DNA of 64,000 nt from Hydrogenophaga palleronii NBRC 102513. GTDB lineage: Bacteria; Pseudomonadota; Gammaproteobacteria; Burkholderiales; Burkholderiaceae_C. Shown piece by piece: positions 1 to 9,218 of the stretch (positions within the stretch are counted from its first letter, which is position 1; each line of letters starts with the position of its first letter). Under the pieces are notes generated by a model that did not search any database, was not told where the DNA came from, and saw nothing but the letters and a program-made list of their open reading frames with translations. The position numbers were made by a program, and so were the translations under genes. Location of the stretch: contig NZ_BCTJ01000001.1 of assembly GCF_001571225.1 (NCBI RefSeq), forward strand, positions 372,001 to 436,000. Reading direction: 5' to 3'.

Positions 1-715
1 GCGTGCGCGCGACCTGCCGCTGGCCATGGACGTGATCGGCTCTGCGGGCACCTGGCACGCGGCCGGTGTACCACCTCGGCGTCAGCGCATCGCCTATTGG
101 CGCCACATTGCCGGTTCACCGGTGGACGCCGATGTGCTGGCGCGCTGCGATGACGCTGCGCAACGGCTGCGCGCACTCGGCCATGCCGTGGAAGAGGCAG
201 ACGCGCCGGCCACCATCCAGGCCTTCAACCAGCAGGCCTGGCCCGTCATCAGCACCACGGGCCTGGCCCACGTGCTGCGCGACCACCCGCGAGCAGCCGG
301 CGAACTTTCGCCCGCGCTGGCCGCCATGTGGTCCGCCGGCCAGGCGTGGCGCGCCACCGATCTGTTCGAGGCCCAGGCTGTGGTGCGCCGCCTGGTGCGC
401 ACGCTGGCCGGCGTCTTCAGCGCGCACGACCTCGTGCTCACACCTTGCTCGGCCGCCTTGCCCTGGCCTGCCGCGGAGAGCCACCCACCTGTCATCGCCG
501 CGCAGCCGGTGGACGGGCGCGGCCATGCCGTGTTCACCGCCTTCGCCAACGCCTCCGGTCTGCCCGCCCTGGCCCTGCCCGCCGGCCTCGCCGGGCACCT
601 GCCTGTGGGGGTGCAACTGGTGGGGCCGGTCGAGAGCGACGCGCTGCTGCTTGCCCTGGCCCTGGAGTGGGAGCAAGCCGGCGGCTCCACAACCGAATGG
701 CCACTGTGGCCCTGA
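1..715 (+). CDS. Amidase (amidase signature family), C-terminal part
   Basis: This is the C-terminal end of an amidase signature family enzyme, which hydrolyses a C-N amide bond. The reading frame is open to the left edge, with its first full codon at position 2, so the start and the Gly/Ser-rich catalytic core lie outside the window. The visible part begins with RDLPLAMDVIG, matching the family's conserved helix (DLALALDVI type), and ends with the usual strand FANASGLPALALPAG followed by PVGVQLVGP. The next gene, a monooxygenase, starts 28 bases downstream on the same strand, so co-transcription is likely. The substrate cannot be told from this fragment; the AtzH-like gene at the far end of the cluster hints at a urea- or biuret-like amide. 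Family call sure, substrate unknown. Confidence 0.88.
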   Translation, partial: RARDLPLAMDVIGSAGTWHAAGVPPRRQRIAYWRHIAGSPVDADVLARCDDAAQRLRALGHAVEEADAPATIQAFNQQAWPVISTTGLAHVLRDHPRAAGELSPALAAMWSAGQAWRATDLFEAQAVVRRLVRTLAGVFSAHDLVLTPCSAALPWPAAESHPPVIAAQPVDGRGHAVFTAFANASGLPALALPAGLAGHLPVGVQLVGPVESDALLLALALEWEQAGGSTTEWPLWP

Positions 716-743
716 TCCTGCTTATCTGGAGTAACCCCTGACC

Positions 744-1961
744 ATGTCCACTTCTCGAAAAATCGTCATCGTCGGCGCCGGCGTGGCCGGTGCCATCCTG
801 GCGCGGCGCCTCTCCGCCCTGCCTGGCCTGTCGGTCACCTGCCTGGAACGCGTGGCGCCGGACGACCACAGCGAGGCCGGCACCGGCCTGAACGTGGGCC
901 CCAACGCCATCAAGGCCCTGCGCGCCTGCGACCCGTCGCTGGCAGACGAAGTCATCCGGCAGAGCCTGCCCTGGGCGCGGTGGCGCACGTCGCTGGCCGA
1001 CGGCACGGTGCTCTTCGACCTGCCACTGGCGCGCGTGGCCGACAACGCCGGCATCCGCATCCGCATCCGCTGGTCGGAGCTCTACCGCATCCTGCGCAGC
1101 GGCGCGGGTCCGGCCATCCGCTATGGCTGCGAGGTCACGTCCATCGGGCCGGACCCGGCCGACGCTCTCCGCACCCGGGTGAGCTGGACCGAAAACGGCA
1201 TGCCGCACGCGATCGACGGCGTCGACCTGCTGATCGGCACCGACGGACGTTACTCGGCCACCCGCGCCGCCTTCTCCGGCCTGCCCGAGGCGCGGCATGT
1301 GGGGGTCGCGATTCTGCGGGTGCTGGTGCAAGACCGCAGCAACGGCCTGGTAGACGACTACGAGCAGTGGTTCAACCGCCACCACCGCCTGCTGGCCTTT
1401 CGTGTGCCGCCGGATCACATCTACATCGCCGGCACCTACCCCATCGAGTCCGGCACAGCCATTCCGGACGAGTGGAAAACGCCCGAGGGCATGCGCCGGG
1501 CCTTTTTGCCCGAAGGCCGTGAGGCTTCGCCCGCTGTGCGCTGGCTGGTGGATGCCATGTGCGAACAATCCGCCCACGCGCACTGGGCGCGCATGCAGGA
1601 ATCGGACGTGCGCTTCGCGGAGCCGGTTCGGCAGGTGCTCTACCTGGGCGACAGCGCCCACGGCATGGCCCCCACGCTGGGCCAGGGCGCCACGCAGGCG
1701 ATGGAAGACGCAAGCTGCGCGGCCATGTTGATCGAAGCCGCGGTGCGCGCCGGCCAGAACGAGGTTCGCCAGTGGCTGGACTCGATCGAGATCGCCCGGC
1801 GCGAGCGCATTCGCTTCGCCATGGAACTCTCGGTGCGCGCCACCGACACCATGCTGCACGGCGCCGACCCGGTGGCTGGCGCGCAATGGAAAACCGAGGC
1901 CCCCTTCATCAACGACCTCACGCGCCTGTTCCGCGACGTCGCTCTGGGCCAGCCGTCATGA
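744..1961 (+). CDS. FAD-dependent aromatic-ring type monooxygenase
   Basis: A 405-residue flavoprotein monooxygenase of the UbiH/salicylate hydroxylase type, which uses NAD(P)H and O2 to hydroxylate an aromatic or heteroaromatic ring. The N-terminus carries the dinucleotide-binding fold IVIVGAGVAGAILARRL (residues about 7-23), a central DGRYSATR segment, and the FAD-ribityl motif GDSAHGMAPTLGQGATQAME near residue 305. The length is normal for single-component members such as 6-hydroxynicotinate 3-monooxygenase and salicylate 1-hydroxylase. No signal peptide is seen, so it is cytoplasmic. Its stop overlaps the next start (ATGA), which indicates translational coupling. The substrate is unknown; the amidase and importer neighbours suggest an imported nitrogen-containing aromatic compound. 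Confidence 0.9.
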   Translation: MSTSRKIVIVGAGVAGAILARRLSALPGLSVTCLERVAPDDHSEAGTGLNVGPNAIKALRACDPSLADEVIRQSLPWARWRTSLADGTVLFDLPLARVADNAGIRIRIRWSELYRILRSGAGPAIRYGCEVTSIGPDPADALRTRVSWTENGMPHAIDGVDLLIGTDGRYSATRAAFSGLPEARHVGVAILRVLVQDRSNGLVDDYEQWFNRHHRLLAFRVPPDHIYIAGTYPIESGTAIPDEWKTPEGMRRAFLPEGREASPAVRWLVDAMCEQSAHAHWARMQESDVRFAEPVRQVLYLGDSAHGMAPTLGQGATQAMEDASCAAMLIEAAVRAGQNEVRQWLDSIEIARRERIRFAMELSVRATDTMLHGADPVAGAQWKTEAPFINDLTRLFRDVALGQPS

Positions 1962-2533
1962 CCCTCCACGCTCCGTTGCAGTCCACAACACCTTATGGTG
2001 ACGGCGCACTCACGCTGGGCCTGTTTCACCTCGCCATCAAGACCAGCGATCTGGTCCTCACGCGCGCCTTCTGGTGCGGCGTGATCGGATTGCGCGAGGT
2101 CGCACGGCCCGATTTTGGCTACCCCGGTGCCTGGCTGGCCTGTCCGCAACCCGGGGGCGCGGCCATCGTGCACGTCTACGCCGGCGGACCGGCGCTGGCC
2201 GGGGAGGACCTCGTGCCCAGCGGCACTGCCGCCATCGATCACATCTCGCTCGCCTGCGTGGGCTATCACGCCTACCGCGCGCGGTTTGCCGCGGCCGGCC
2301 TGGCATGGCGCGAGTTCCTCGTGCCCGGCACCACGCTGTGGCAGCTGTTCGTCTACGACCCGAGCGGTGTGCAGCTCGAGCTCACGTTCGAAGGGGCGGC
2401 CGAAACCGGGGCGCCTCCCGACATGTCCGAGGACCGCGTCTACCGCGCCGGCCACTCGTTCTTCCAACCGCCGCTCTACCCCCGGCAAACCCTTTTGTCA
2501 CTTCACGGAGAAACCCGCCATGCAACGCGCTGA
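1958..2533 (+). CDS. VOC-fold (glyoxalase/dioxygenase-like) protein
   Basis: A 191-residue protein of the vicinal oxygen chelate superfamily. The ATG at 1958 overlaps the monooxygenase stop in an ATGA and is chosen because the VOC fold begins shortly after it. Candidate metal ligands are His24 in GLFHLAIK, the His in IDHISLAC about 75 residues later, and the Glu in GVQLELTFE near residue 149. This His/His/Glu set is expected for Fe- or Mn-dependent VOC enzymes (glyoxalase I, extradiol-type dioxygenases, epimerases). Position directly after a ring hydroxylase fits a ring-cleaving or downstream isomerising step, but that is inference. Its stop lies 11 bases after the start of the binding-protein gene, in another frame. 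Confidence 0.82.
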   Translation: MTLHAPLQSTTPYGDGALTLGLFHLAIKTSDLVLTRAFWCGVIGLREVARPDFGYPGAWLACPQPGGAAIVHVYAGGPALAGEDLVPSGTAAIDHISLACVGYHAYRARFAAAGLAWREFLVPGTTLWQLFVYDPSGVQLELTFEGAAETGAPPDMSEDRVYRAGHSFFQPPLYPRQTLLSLHGETRHATR

Positions 2534-3506
2534 ATTTCTTTCTCTCGCCGCCAAAGCCCTGGCAGCCCTGACCCTGAGCACCGCGCTGCTGCCGAACGCG
2601 CAGGCCGCCGACCGCGTGCGCATTGGCGTGTTCCCCTCCAGCGCCGCGCTGCCGTTCTACATCGCTCAGAACCGGGGCTACTTCAAGGCCGCCGGGCTCG
2701 AAGTGGAAGAAGTGCCCATGACCAGCCACCCGTTGACGGTACAGGCCATCGTCGCCGGCAACATCGATGGCGCGGTCAATCTGGTGACGCTTGAAGGCGC
2801 CAACATGGAATCGCGCCGTGCCAAGACGCTCAAGTACATCTCGCTCAACGGCCAGAACAGCGCCCACGTGATCGAACAGTTCGTCGTCAAGGCCAGCCAC
2901 CCTGCCAAATCGCTCAAGGACTTCAAGGGCGGCACCAAGCTGTTCTCGGCCCCCGGCCCGGCCAACATCGGTGCCGCGCGTGCCGTGCTAAAGAAGCTGG
3001 GGCTGAGCGAAGGCACCGACTTCACCATCCAGGAGCAGCCGATCAACATGCACGCCAGCGTGCTGCAGGCCGGCACCTTCGACGGCGGCTACACGCTGGA
3101 GCCGGCCGCCACGATCATCGTCGCTCAGAAGGTGGGCAAGCGCGTGGAAACGGGTGTCATTGCCACCCACCTTTTGGGCAACAAGAATGCCAATGCATTC
3201 GCCGCTGGTGCCGTACTGGCCGACAAGTTCGTGAGCGAGCGGCCCGATGTGGCCAAGCGCTTCGCCGAGGCCTGGGCACGTGGCGTGAAAGAGGCGCAAA
3301 GCGACAGCAGCACACGGGGTTACCTGATCGCCGGCATGAAGGTGCCGCCGGAGCTCGCGGCCACCGTGCCTTTGCCACGCATCGTCATGGCCGCAGACCT
3401 GGCCCCCGCCGACGTGTCCGACTTCCAGAAATTCCTGGACCTCGGGGTCGAATTTGGCGTGATCAAGGACAAGGTCGATGCCAAAACCCTGGTCAAAACC
3501 TTCTGA
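2520..3506 (+). CDS. ABC transporter substrate-binding protein, NitT/TauT (SsuA-like) family
   Basis: A 328-residue periplasmic binding protein of the NMT1/SsuA type. The first 28 or so residues form a signal peptide ending at AQA before ADRVRIGVFP; no lipobox cysteine is present. The body shows family landmarks: FYIAQNRGYFKAAGLEVE, the GNIDGAVN segment, and a C-terminal helical region. The family delivers sulfonates, nitrate, pyrimidine precursors or aromatic acids to an ABC permease, so the ligand cannot be named. The start at 2520 lies inside the end of the VOC gene, with a GGAG-type ribosome site (cttcacggag) upstream. The ATPase and permease of the same importer follow immediately. Confidence 0.92.
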   Translation: MQRAEFLSLAAKALAALTLSTALLPNAQAADRVRIGVFPSSAALPFYIAQNRGYFKAAGLEVEEVPMTSHPLTVQAIVAGNIDGAVNLVTLEGANMESRRAKTLKYISLNGQNSAHVIEQFVVKASHPAKSLKDFKGGTKLFSAPGPANIGAARAVLKKLGLSEGTDFTIQEQPINMHASVLQAGTFDGGYTLEPAATIIVAQKVGKRVETGVIATHLLGNKNANAFAAGAVLADKFVSERPDVAKRFAEAWARGVKEAQSDSSTRGYLIAGMKVPPELAATVPLPRIVMAADLAPADVSDFQKFLDLGVEFGVIKDKVDAKTLVKTF

Positions 3507-3531
3507 CCTCCTTCAACGGACAGCCCACGCC

Positions 3532-4380
3532 ATGCGAGTCATGCCTTCGACCGATGCATTCCCACCTCCCTCGGCCGCCCCATCGGCCGGGGCCCACGAC
3601 GACACCTCGCACCGCTGGTACCCGGTGGGTACGCACATCACGGTGCGCGGCCTCACCAAGCGCTTTGACGGCGTGACCGTCTACGACCAGTTCGACCTGG
3701 ACATCCCCAAGGGCAAGATCACCTCGGTGTTCGGCCCCAATGGCTGCGGCAAGAGCACGTTGATCAACATGATCTCGGGCATCCTGCCGTACGACAACGG
3801 GCAGATTCTGTTCGAAGGCAAAGAGGCCCACGAGACCCGGATCGGCTATGTCTTCCAGAACTACCGCGAGGCGGTGTTCCCGTGGATGCGCGCCATCGAC
3901 AACATCCGCTACCCCCTGCAATTTCTCGACCTCACCAAAACCGAGCGGCAGGCCATGCTGGACCAAGTGGTGGAGAGTTTTGACGTCTCCTTCGACCTCA
4001 ACCGCTACCCCTACCAGATGTCAGGCGGCCAGCAGCAGTTGGTCTCCATCATGCGGGCGCTCGTGGTCAAGCCCGAGGTGCTGTTTCTGGACGAGCCCTT
4101 CTCAGCGCTGGACTACGAGATGGTGATGTTCCTGCGTGGCACGCTGCAGAAGGTGCTCAAGGAACGTTCGGTGACCACGTTGCTGGTCTCGCACGACCTG
4201 GACGAGGCCGTGCTGCTGGCCGACGAAGTGCTGCTGCTAACCAAACGCCCCACGCGCGTGGCCGAGCGGCTCGTGTTTGACGCACCACGCCCGCGCAGCG
4301 CAGACACCACTGTCACGCCCGCCTTTGTGCAAACCAAGACCCGCGCCCTTGAGGTGTTCCAGCGGGAGGTGCGCGCATGA
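3532..4380 (+). CDS. ABC transporter ATP-binding protein, NitT/TauT (SsuB/TauB-like)
   Basis: The ATPase of the importer, 282 residues from the ATG at 3532 (a second ATG at 3541 is equally possible). Motifs are complete: Walker A GPNGCGKST, a Q-loop in FQNYREAVFPW, signature MSGGQQQ, Walker B VLFLDEPFSALD, and switch His in LLVSHDLDEA. An N-terminal extension of about 35 residues rich in Pro, Ser and Ala precedes the nucleotide-binding domain. It couples ATP hydrolysis to uptake through the permease that follows. The ATGA overlap with the permease start implies coupled translation. Confidence 0.93.
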   Translation: MRVMPSTDAFPPPSAAPSAGAHDDTSHRWYPVGTHITVRGLTKRFDGVTVYDQFDLDIPKGKITSVFGPNGCGKSTLINMISGILPYDNGQILFEGKEAHETRIGYVFQNYREAVFPWMRAIDNIRYPLQFLDLTKTERQAMLDQVVESFDVSFDLNRYPYQMSGGQQQLVSIMRALVVKPEVLFLDEPFSALDYEMVMFLRGTLQKVLKERSVTTLLVSHDLDEAVLLADEVLLLTKRPTRVAERLVFDAPRPRSADTTVTPAFVQTKTRALEVFQREVRA

Positions 4381-5141
4381 AACTCCCATCCTGGCTCTAT
4401 CGCCTGCGCCCACTGCTCGGTGTCGTCATCCTGATCGCTGGCTGGGCGCTCATCCACGCGGCCGGTGCGGTCGATCCCGTGCTGCTGCCCTCACCCGCAG
4501 AGGCCGCCAGTGCGTTCTGGAGTGGCATGACGCAAGGCACCCTGGGCGCCGACTTCGGCAAGACCATCGTGCGCACCCTGAGTTCGTTTGCCATCGCCCT
4601 CGTAGTGGCCGTGCCGATGGGTATCGTGCTGGGCGCGTCCCAACGCCTGTACGAGTCCATCGAGTTCGCCATTGACTTCTTCCGCTCCACGCCGGCCTCG
4701 GCCATGTTCCCGCTGTTCCTCGTCATTTTTGGCGCTGGCGAACAGACCAAGATCGCGGTAGCGGCCTTCGGTGCCGCGCTGGTGATTCTCTTCAACGTCG
4801 CCTACGGCGTGATGGGTGCGCGCAAGCAACGCCAGCTGGCGGCACGCGTGATGCGCGCCCCACGCTGGCGCGTCCTGACCGACGTGACATTGCTTGAGTC
4901 CATGCCACAGGTTTTCGTCGGCATGCGCTCGGGCGTGTCGCTCGCGCTGGTGATCGTCATCGTGGCCGAGATGTTCATTGGCTCCACCGACGGCCTGGGC
5001 CAGCGCGTGATGAACGCGCAAATGGTGTTCGACATGCCCGAGATGTACGCCGCGATCTTTGCAGCCGGCGCACTGGGCTACGCCATGAACCTGATCTTCA
5101 TCCTGGCAGAACGCCGCTTCGTCCATTGGGGCGGCAAGTGA
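4377..5141 (+). CDS. ABC transporter permease, NitT/TauT (SsuC-like)
   Basis: A 254-residue inner-membrane permease of the BPD_transp_1 family. About six hydrophobic segments are visible, beginning with [18 protein letters not shown] and followed by the usual periplasmic stretch [10 protein letters not shown]. The EAA-type coupling loop lies around residues 165-185, near [16 protein letters not shown]. It overlaps the ATPase gene in an ATGA and forms with the binding protein and ATPase a complete importer. Encoding an importer beside an amidase and an oxygenase suggests the substrate is taken up intact and then broken down. No regulator of the cluster is visible inside the window. Confidence 0.93.
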   Translation: MKLPSWLYRLRPLLGVVILIAGWALIHAAGAVDPVLLPSPAEAASAFWSGMTQGTLGADFGKTIVRTLSSFAIALVVAVPMGIVLGASQRLYESIEFAIDFFRSTPASAMFPLFLVIFGAGEQTKIAVAAFGAALVILFNVAYGVMGARKQRQLAARVMRAPRWRVLTDVTLLESMPQVFVGMRSGVSLALVIVIVAEMFIGSTDGLGQRVMNAQMVFDMPEMYAAIFAAGALGYAMNLIFILAERRFVHWGGK

Positions 5142-5161
5142 CCCCTACCCGCGAAACCACC

Positions 5162-5548
5162 ATGTCTTCTTCTCCCGCCATCAACCGCCCCGACGTGCTT
5201 GTCGAAGTCAACGCCGTGTTCGACACCTACGAACAGGCCCTGGTCACCAACGACGTCGCCGTGCTCGACGAGCTGTTCTGGCTGTCGCCTCTGACGCTGC
5301 GCTACGGCGCGGGCGAAAACCTCTACGGCCATGAAACCATCCAGGCCTTCCGCCAGGGACGGCCTGCGGCGAACCTGATGCGCACCGTGACGGCGCGCCA
5401 TATCACCACCTTCGGCGCCGACATGGCGGTGGCCAACATCGAGTTCCGCCGCGAGGGCAGCGAACGCATCGGCCGCCAGAGCCAGACCTGGGTGCGCATG
5501 CCCGAGGGCTGGCGCGTGGTCGCGGCGCATGTGAGCCTGATGCTCTGA
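5162..5548 (+). CDS. AtzH-like / HpxZ-like small protein (DUF3225)
   Basis: A 128-residue protein of the SnoaL/NTF2-like fold, matching the AtzH-like (DUF3225) family by its conserved stretches [36 protein letters not shown] and [14 protein letters not shown]. The ATG at 5162 is preferred over one at 5126 that would overlap the permease end and add a non-family leader. AtzH proteins occur in the cyanuric acid operon and HpxZ in oxalurate breakdown, in both cases near amidase-family enzymes; that this one serves the amidase at the left edge is inference. It is the last gene before a strong terminator. Confidence 0.85.
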   Translation: MSSSPAINRPDVLVEVNAVFDTYEQALVTNDVAVLDELFWLSPLTLRYGAGENLYGHETIQAFRQGRPAANLMRTVTARHITTFGADMAVANIEFRREGSERIGRQSQTWVRMPEGWRVVAAHVSLML

Positions 5549-5553
5549 CCATA

Positions 5554-5581
5554 AAAAACGCCCCTCTCAAGGGGCGTTTTT
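5554..5581. terminator. Bidirectional rho-independent terminator
   Basis: An 11-bp perfect stem (aaaaacgcccc paired with ggggcgttttt) closes a six-base loop, with A-tract on one side and T-tract on the other. It lies between the convergent catabolic cluster and guaB and can end both transcripts. Confidence 0.92.
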
Positions 5582-5601
5582 CATCGGGCAGCGGGAACAC
5601 G

Positions 5602-7161
<1,560 letters not shown>

Positions 7162-7253
7162 TCAGACGCAAAAACCTACCGCTCCTGCGCCTTGTCCGTC
7201 TCAAGCGTGCACTTGGCACATGTGGCGCTCGACCCCAGGACTAAACTCGTCGC

Positions 7254-7814
7254 ATGCTTCACATTTCCTGCCCGATTTCCCCCTGGCGCGCCACTGTGGT
7301 CGCCGGTGTTTTGCTTGCGGCCTGCTCGCTGGCGTCCGCGCAATGGGTCTGGAAAGAAGGCGAGCGCAAGGTGTTCAGCGACACTGCGCCGCCGGTCAGC
7401 GTGCCCGAGAAGAACATCCTCAAACGCCCCGGTGGCGGCAGCCCGGTGCAGGCCGCACCTGCTGCTGAACCGGCCGCCGAAGGTGCAGCCACTGCAGCCG
7501 CACCGGCGGCCTCGGCTCCGCAAGTGCCCAAGGTGGACAAGGAACTCGAAGCCCGCAAGAAGCAGGCGGACGAGGCCGAGCAGGCGCGCGTCAAGGCCGA
7601 AGAACAACGCGTGGCCGCCGCGCGCAGCGAGAGCTGCGAACGCGCCCGCAAGGGCAAGGCCACCATGGACTCGGGCATGCGCCTGGCCACCACCAACGCC
7701 AAGGGTGAGCGCGAGATCATGGACGACAAGGCTCGCGCTGCCGAGTCGCGACGCCTGGACGACATCGTGCGCAGCGACTGCGGGCCCCTGCCCGCCTCCG
7801 CCAAAGCCCGCTGA
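7254..7814 (+). CDS. DUF4124 domain-containing secreted protein
   Basis: A 186-residue exported protein with a signal peptide (hydrophobic core around residues 12-27, cleavage likely after ASA before QWVWKEG). The DUF4124 domain follows at once: QWVWKEGERKVFSDTAPP. Its function is unknown across the family. The middle is Ala/Pro-rich (about residues 65-90) and is followed by a charged helical stretch, KELEARKKQADEAEQARVKA, likely a coiled coil. It sits between guaB and the RnfH/RatA pair. A TAAACT hexamer at 7242-7247 lies only six bases before the ATG, so the transcript may be leaderless. Confidence 0.85.
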   Translation: MLHISCPISPWRATVVAGVLLAACSLASAQWVWKEGERKVFSDTAPPVSVPEKNILKRPGGGSPVQAAPAAEPAAEGAATAAAPAASAPQVPKVDKELEARKKQADEAEQARVKAEEQRVAAARSESCERARKGKATMDSGMRLATTNAKGEREIMDDKARAAESRRLDDIVRSDCGPLPASAKAR

Positions 7815-7824
7815 CGCAGCGGGC
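7806..7824. other. Hairpin over the DUF4124 gene stop codon, possible weak terminator
   Basis: An eight-base perfect inverted repeat, gcccgctg and cagcgggc with a three-base gap, spans the stop codon. There is no T-tract, so factor-independent termination is doubtful. It lies between convergent genes. Confidence 0.35.
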
Positions 7825-7845
7825 CCGGCCCAGGTTGGCAGGCCT

Positions 7846-8178
7846 TCAATAACCGGCTTTGGAGCCGGGCCGGCGGTTCGCAAACAGGCCGGTGCTGCGC
7901 GCGCCCTGTCCCACGAAACGTTCGCGCCGCGCCACCTTCGGGTCCACGCGCAGGCCGCGCACCACTTCCACCCGGTCGCCGTCGCACAGCACCCACTCCC
8001 ATTCGGCCTGGCGACCCCAGACGCCCACCGTGAGCATGTCGCGCTGGATTTCGGGAAAACGCGCCAGCCAGCCCGCGGCCGACAAGGCCTGGCCCAGCGT
8101 GCAGCCGTCCGGCGCAGCGTCCAGCGTGGTCTCGTGCACGAGGCGCGGTGCGCTGGCGTACACCAGGGTGATCTTCAT
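7846..8178 (-). CDS. RnfH/RatB family ubiquitin-fold protein
   Basis: A 110-residue protein of the RnfH (UPF0125) family, a small beta-grasp fold. Visible family marks are the N-terminal strand MKITLVYASAPRLVHE, the VGVWGRQ turn and DGDRVEVVRGLRVDPKVARR. It lies 11 bases downstream of the RatA-like gene, the usual arrangement in beta- and gammaproteobacteria. Its exact role is unclear: some homologues are encoded with the Rnf electron-transport complex, none of which is in this window. Confidence 0.88.
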   Translation of the reverse strand: MKITLVYASAPRLVHETTLDAAPDGCTLGQALSAAGWLARFPEIQRDMLTVGVWGRQAEWEWVLCDGDRVEVVRGLRVDPKVARRERFVGQGARSTGLFANRRPGSKAGY

Positions 8179-8189
8179 CTTTCGCGCGC

Positions 8190-8636
8190 TCAGTCGGTGC
8201 CGTAGACCTGGTCGGCGCGTTTGACGAAAGCGTCCACCAGGCTGCCTGCGATCTTGTCGAACACAGGGCCAACCAGCGCGGCCAGCGCCGTGCTGGAGAA
8301 GCCGTAGCTCAGCTGGAAGTCGACCTTGCAGGCGTTCTGGCTGCCGTCGCCCAGCGGCGTGAACTGCCAGACGCCATCGAGCTGGGAGAACGGCCCGTCG
8401 ACCAGCTCCATGGTGAGCTTGCGATCGGTTTCGTGCGTGTTGCGGGTGGTGAAGCTCTGGCGCAGGCCGCTGAACGCGATGCCCACGCGGGCCACGACGC
8501 CGGTGGCCGTGGTTTCGATCACATCACCCTGGTCGCACCAGGGCAGGAACTGCGGATAACGTTCGATGTCGGTGACCAACGCGAACATTTCGGGTGCGCT
8601 GTGCCAGAGCAGAACGGACTTGTGAATGGTTTTCAT
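8190..8636 (-). CDS. ratA: RatA family START-like protein (coenzyme Q-binding/COQ10-like)
   Basis: A 148-residue SRPBCC/START-like protein. The start at 8636 gives MKTIHKSVLLWHSAPEMFAL; family marks include DIERYPQFLPWCDQGDV and the C-terminal SLVDAFVKRADQVYG. In E. coli RatA was reported to inhibit 70S ribosome association, and the family is related to the ubiquinone-binding COQ10 proteins. With RnfH next to it this is the conserved ratA-rnfH pair rather than a classic toxin-antitoxin locus. It is divergent from smpB; a TACAAT box lies 12 bases upstream of the start on its own strand. Confidence 0.9.
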   Translation of the reverse strand: MKTIHKSVLLWHSAPEMFALVTDIERYPQFLPWCDQGDVIETTATGVVARVGIAFSGLRQSFTTRNTHETDRKLTMELVDGPFSQLDGVWQFTPLGDGSQNACKVDFQLSYGFSSTALAALVGPVFDKIAGSLVDAFVKRADQVYGTD

Positions 8637-8684
8637 ACAATCCGGGTCATTGTATTGGCCTGATACGGCCGCAACTTCCACTTC

Positions 8685-9179
8685 ATGGCCACCAAAAGCA
8701 GCAAAGACTCCACCACCAAAGGCGTTGACAGTCGCATCGCCGAGAACCGCAAGGCACTCTTCAACTACGCCATCGAAGAGCGCTTCGAGGCCGGCATGGT
8801 GCTGGAAGGCTGGGAGGTCAAGGCCTTGCGCGAGGGCAAGGTGCAACTCACCGACGGTTATGTCGTGGTGCGCGAGGGCGAGCTGTTCCTCATCGGCTGC
8901 CAGATCAACCCGCTGCACACGGCCTCTTCCCACGTCAGCCCGGACGCGGTGCGCACCAAGAAACTGCTGCTGCACAAGGATCAGATCCGCCGCCTCACCG
9001 GCAAGGTCGAGCAGAAGGGCTACGCGTTGGTGCCGCTGAACCTGCACTGGAAAACCGGCAAGGTGAAGTGCGAGATCGCGCTGGGCCGCGGCAAGGCCGA
9101 ACACGACAAGCGCGACACCATCAAGGACCGCGAAGGCAAGCGCGAAGTCGAGCGCGTGATGAAGTCCAACCGGCGCTGA
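8685..9179 (+). CDS. smpB: SsrA-binding protein SmpB
   Basis: A 164-residue tmRNA-binding protein that brings tmRNA to stalled ribosomes for trans-translation. Features: [20 protein letters not shown] at the N-terminal OB-fold start, [15 protein letters not shown], and the basic C-terminal tail with [20 protein letters not shown], which inserts into the mRNA channel. The length is slightly above the usual 150-160 because of a Ser/Thr/Lys-rich N-terminus. The smpB-ratA divergent arrangement is conserved in proteobacteria. The tmRNA gene itself is not in this window. Confidence 0.97.
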   Translation: MATKSSKDSTTKGVDSRIAENRKALFNYAIEERFEAGMVLEGWEVKALREGKVQLTDGYVVVREGELFLIGCQINPLHTASSHVSPDAVRTKKLLLHKDQIRRLTGKVEQKGYALVPLNLHWKTGKVKCEIALGRGKAEHDKRDTIKDREGKREVERVMKSNRR

Positions 9180-9184
9180 GCGCC

Positions 9185-9204
9185 GGCGCGCCGAAGCGCG
9201 CGCC
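9185..9204. other. GC hairpin between convergent smpB and hydratase genes
   Basis: A seven-base stem (ggcgcgc / gcgcgcc) with a short loop follows the smpB stop. No T-tract follows, so its role as terminator is uncertain. Confidence 0.3.
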
Positions 9205-9218
9205 CTGCCTCAGCGGCC

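Noticed and set aside
8190..8636. RatA as a toxin of a toxin-antitoxin pair with RnfH
   Set aside because: The pair is a conserved housekeeping arrangement and RnfH does not look like an antitoxin; the name is historical.
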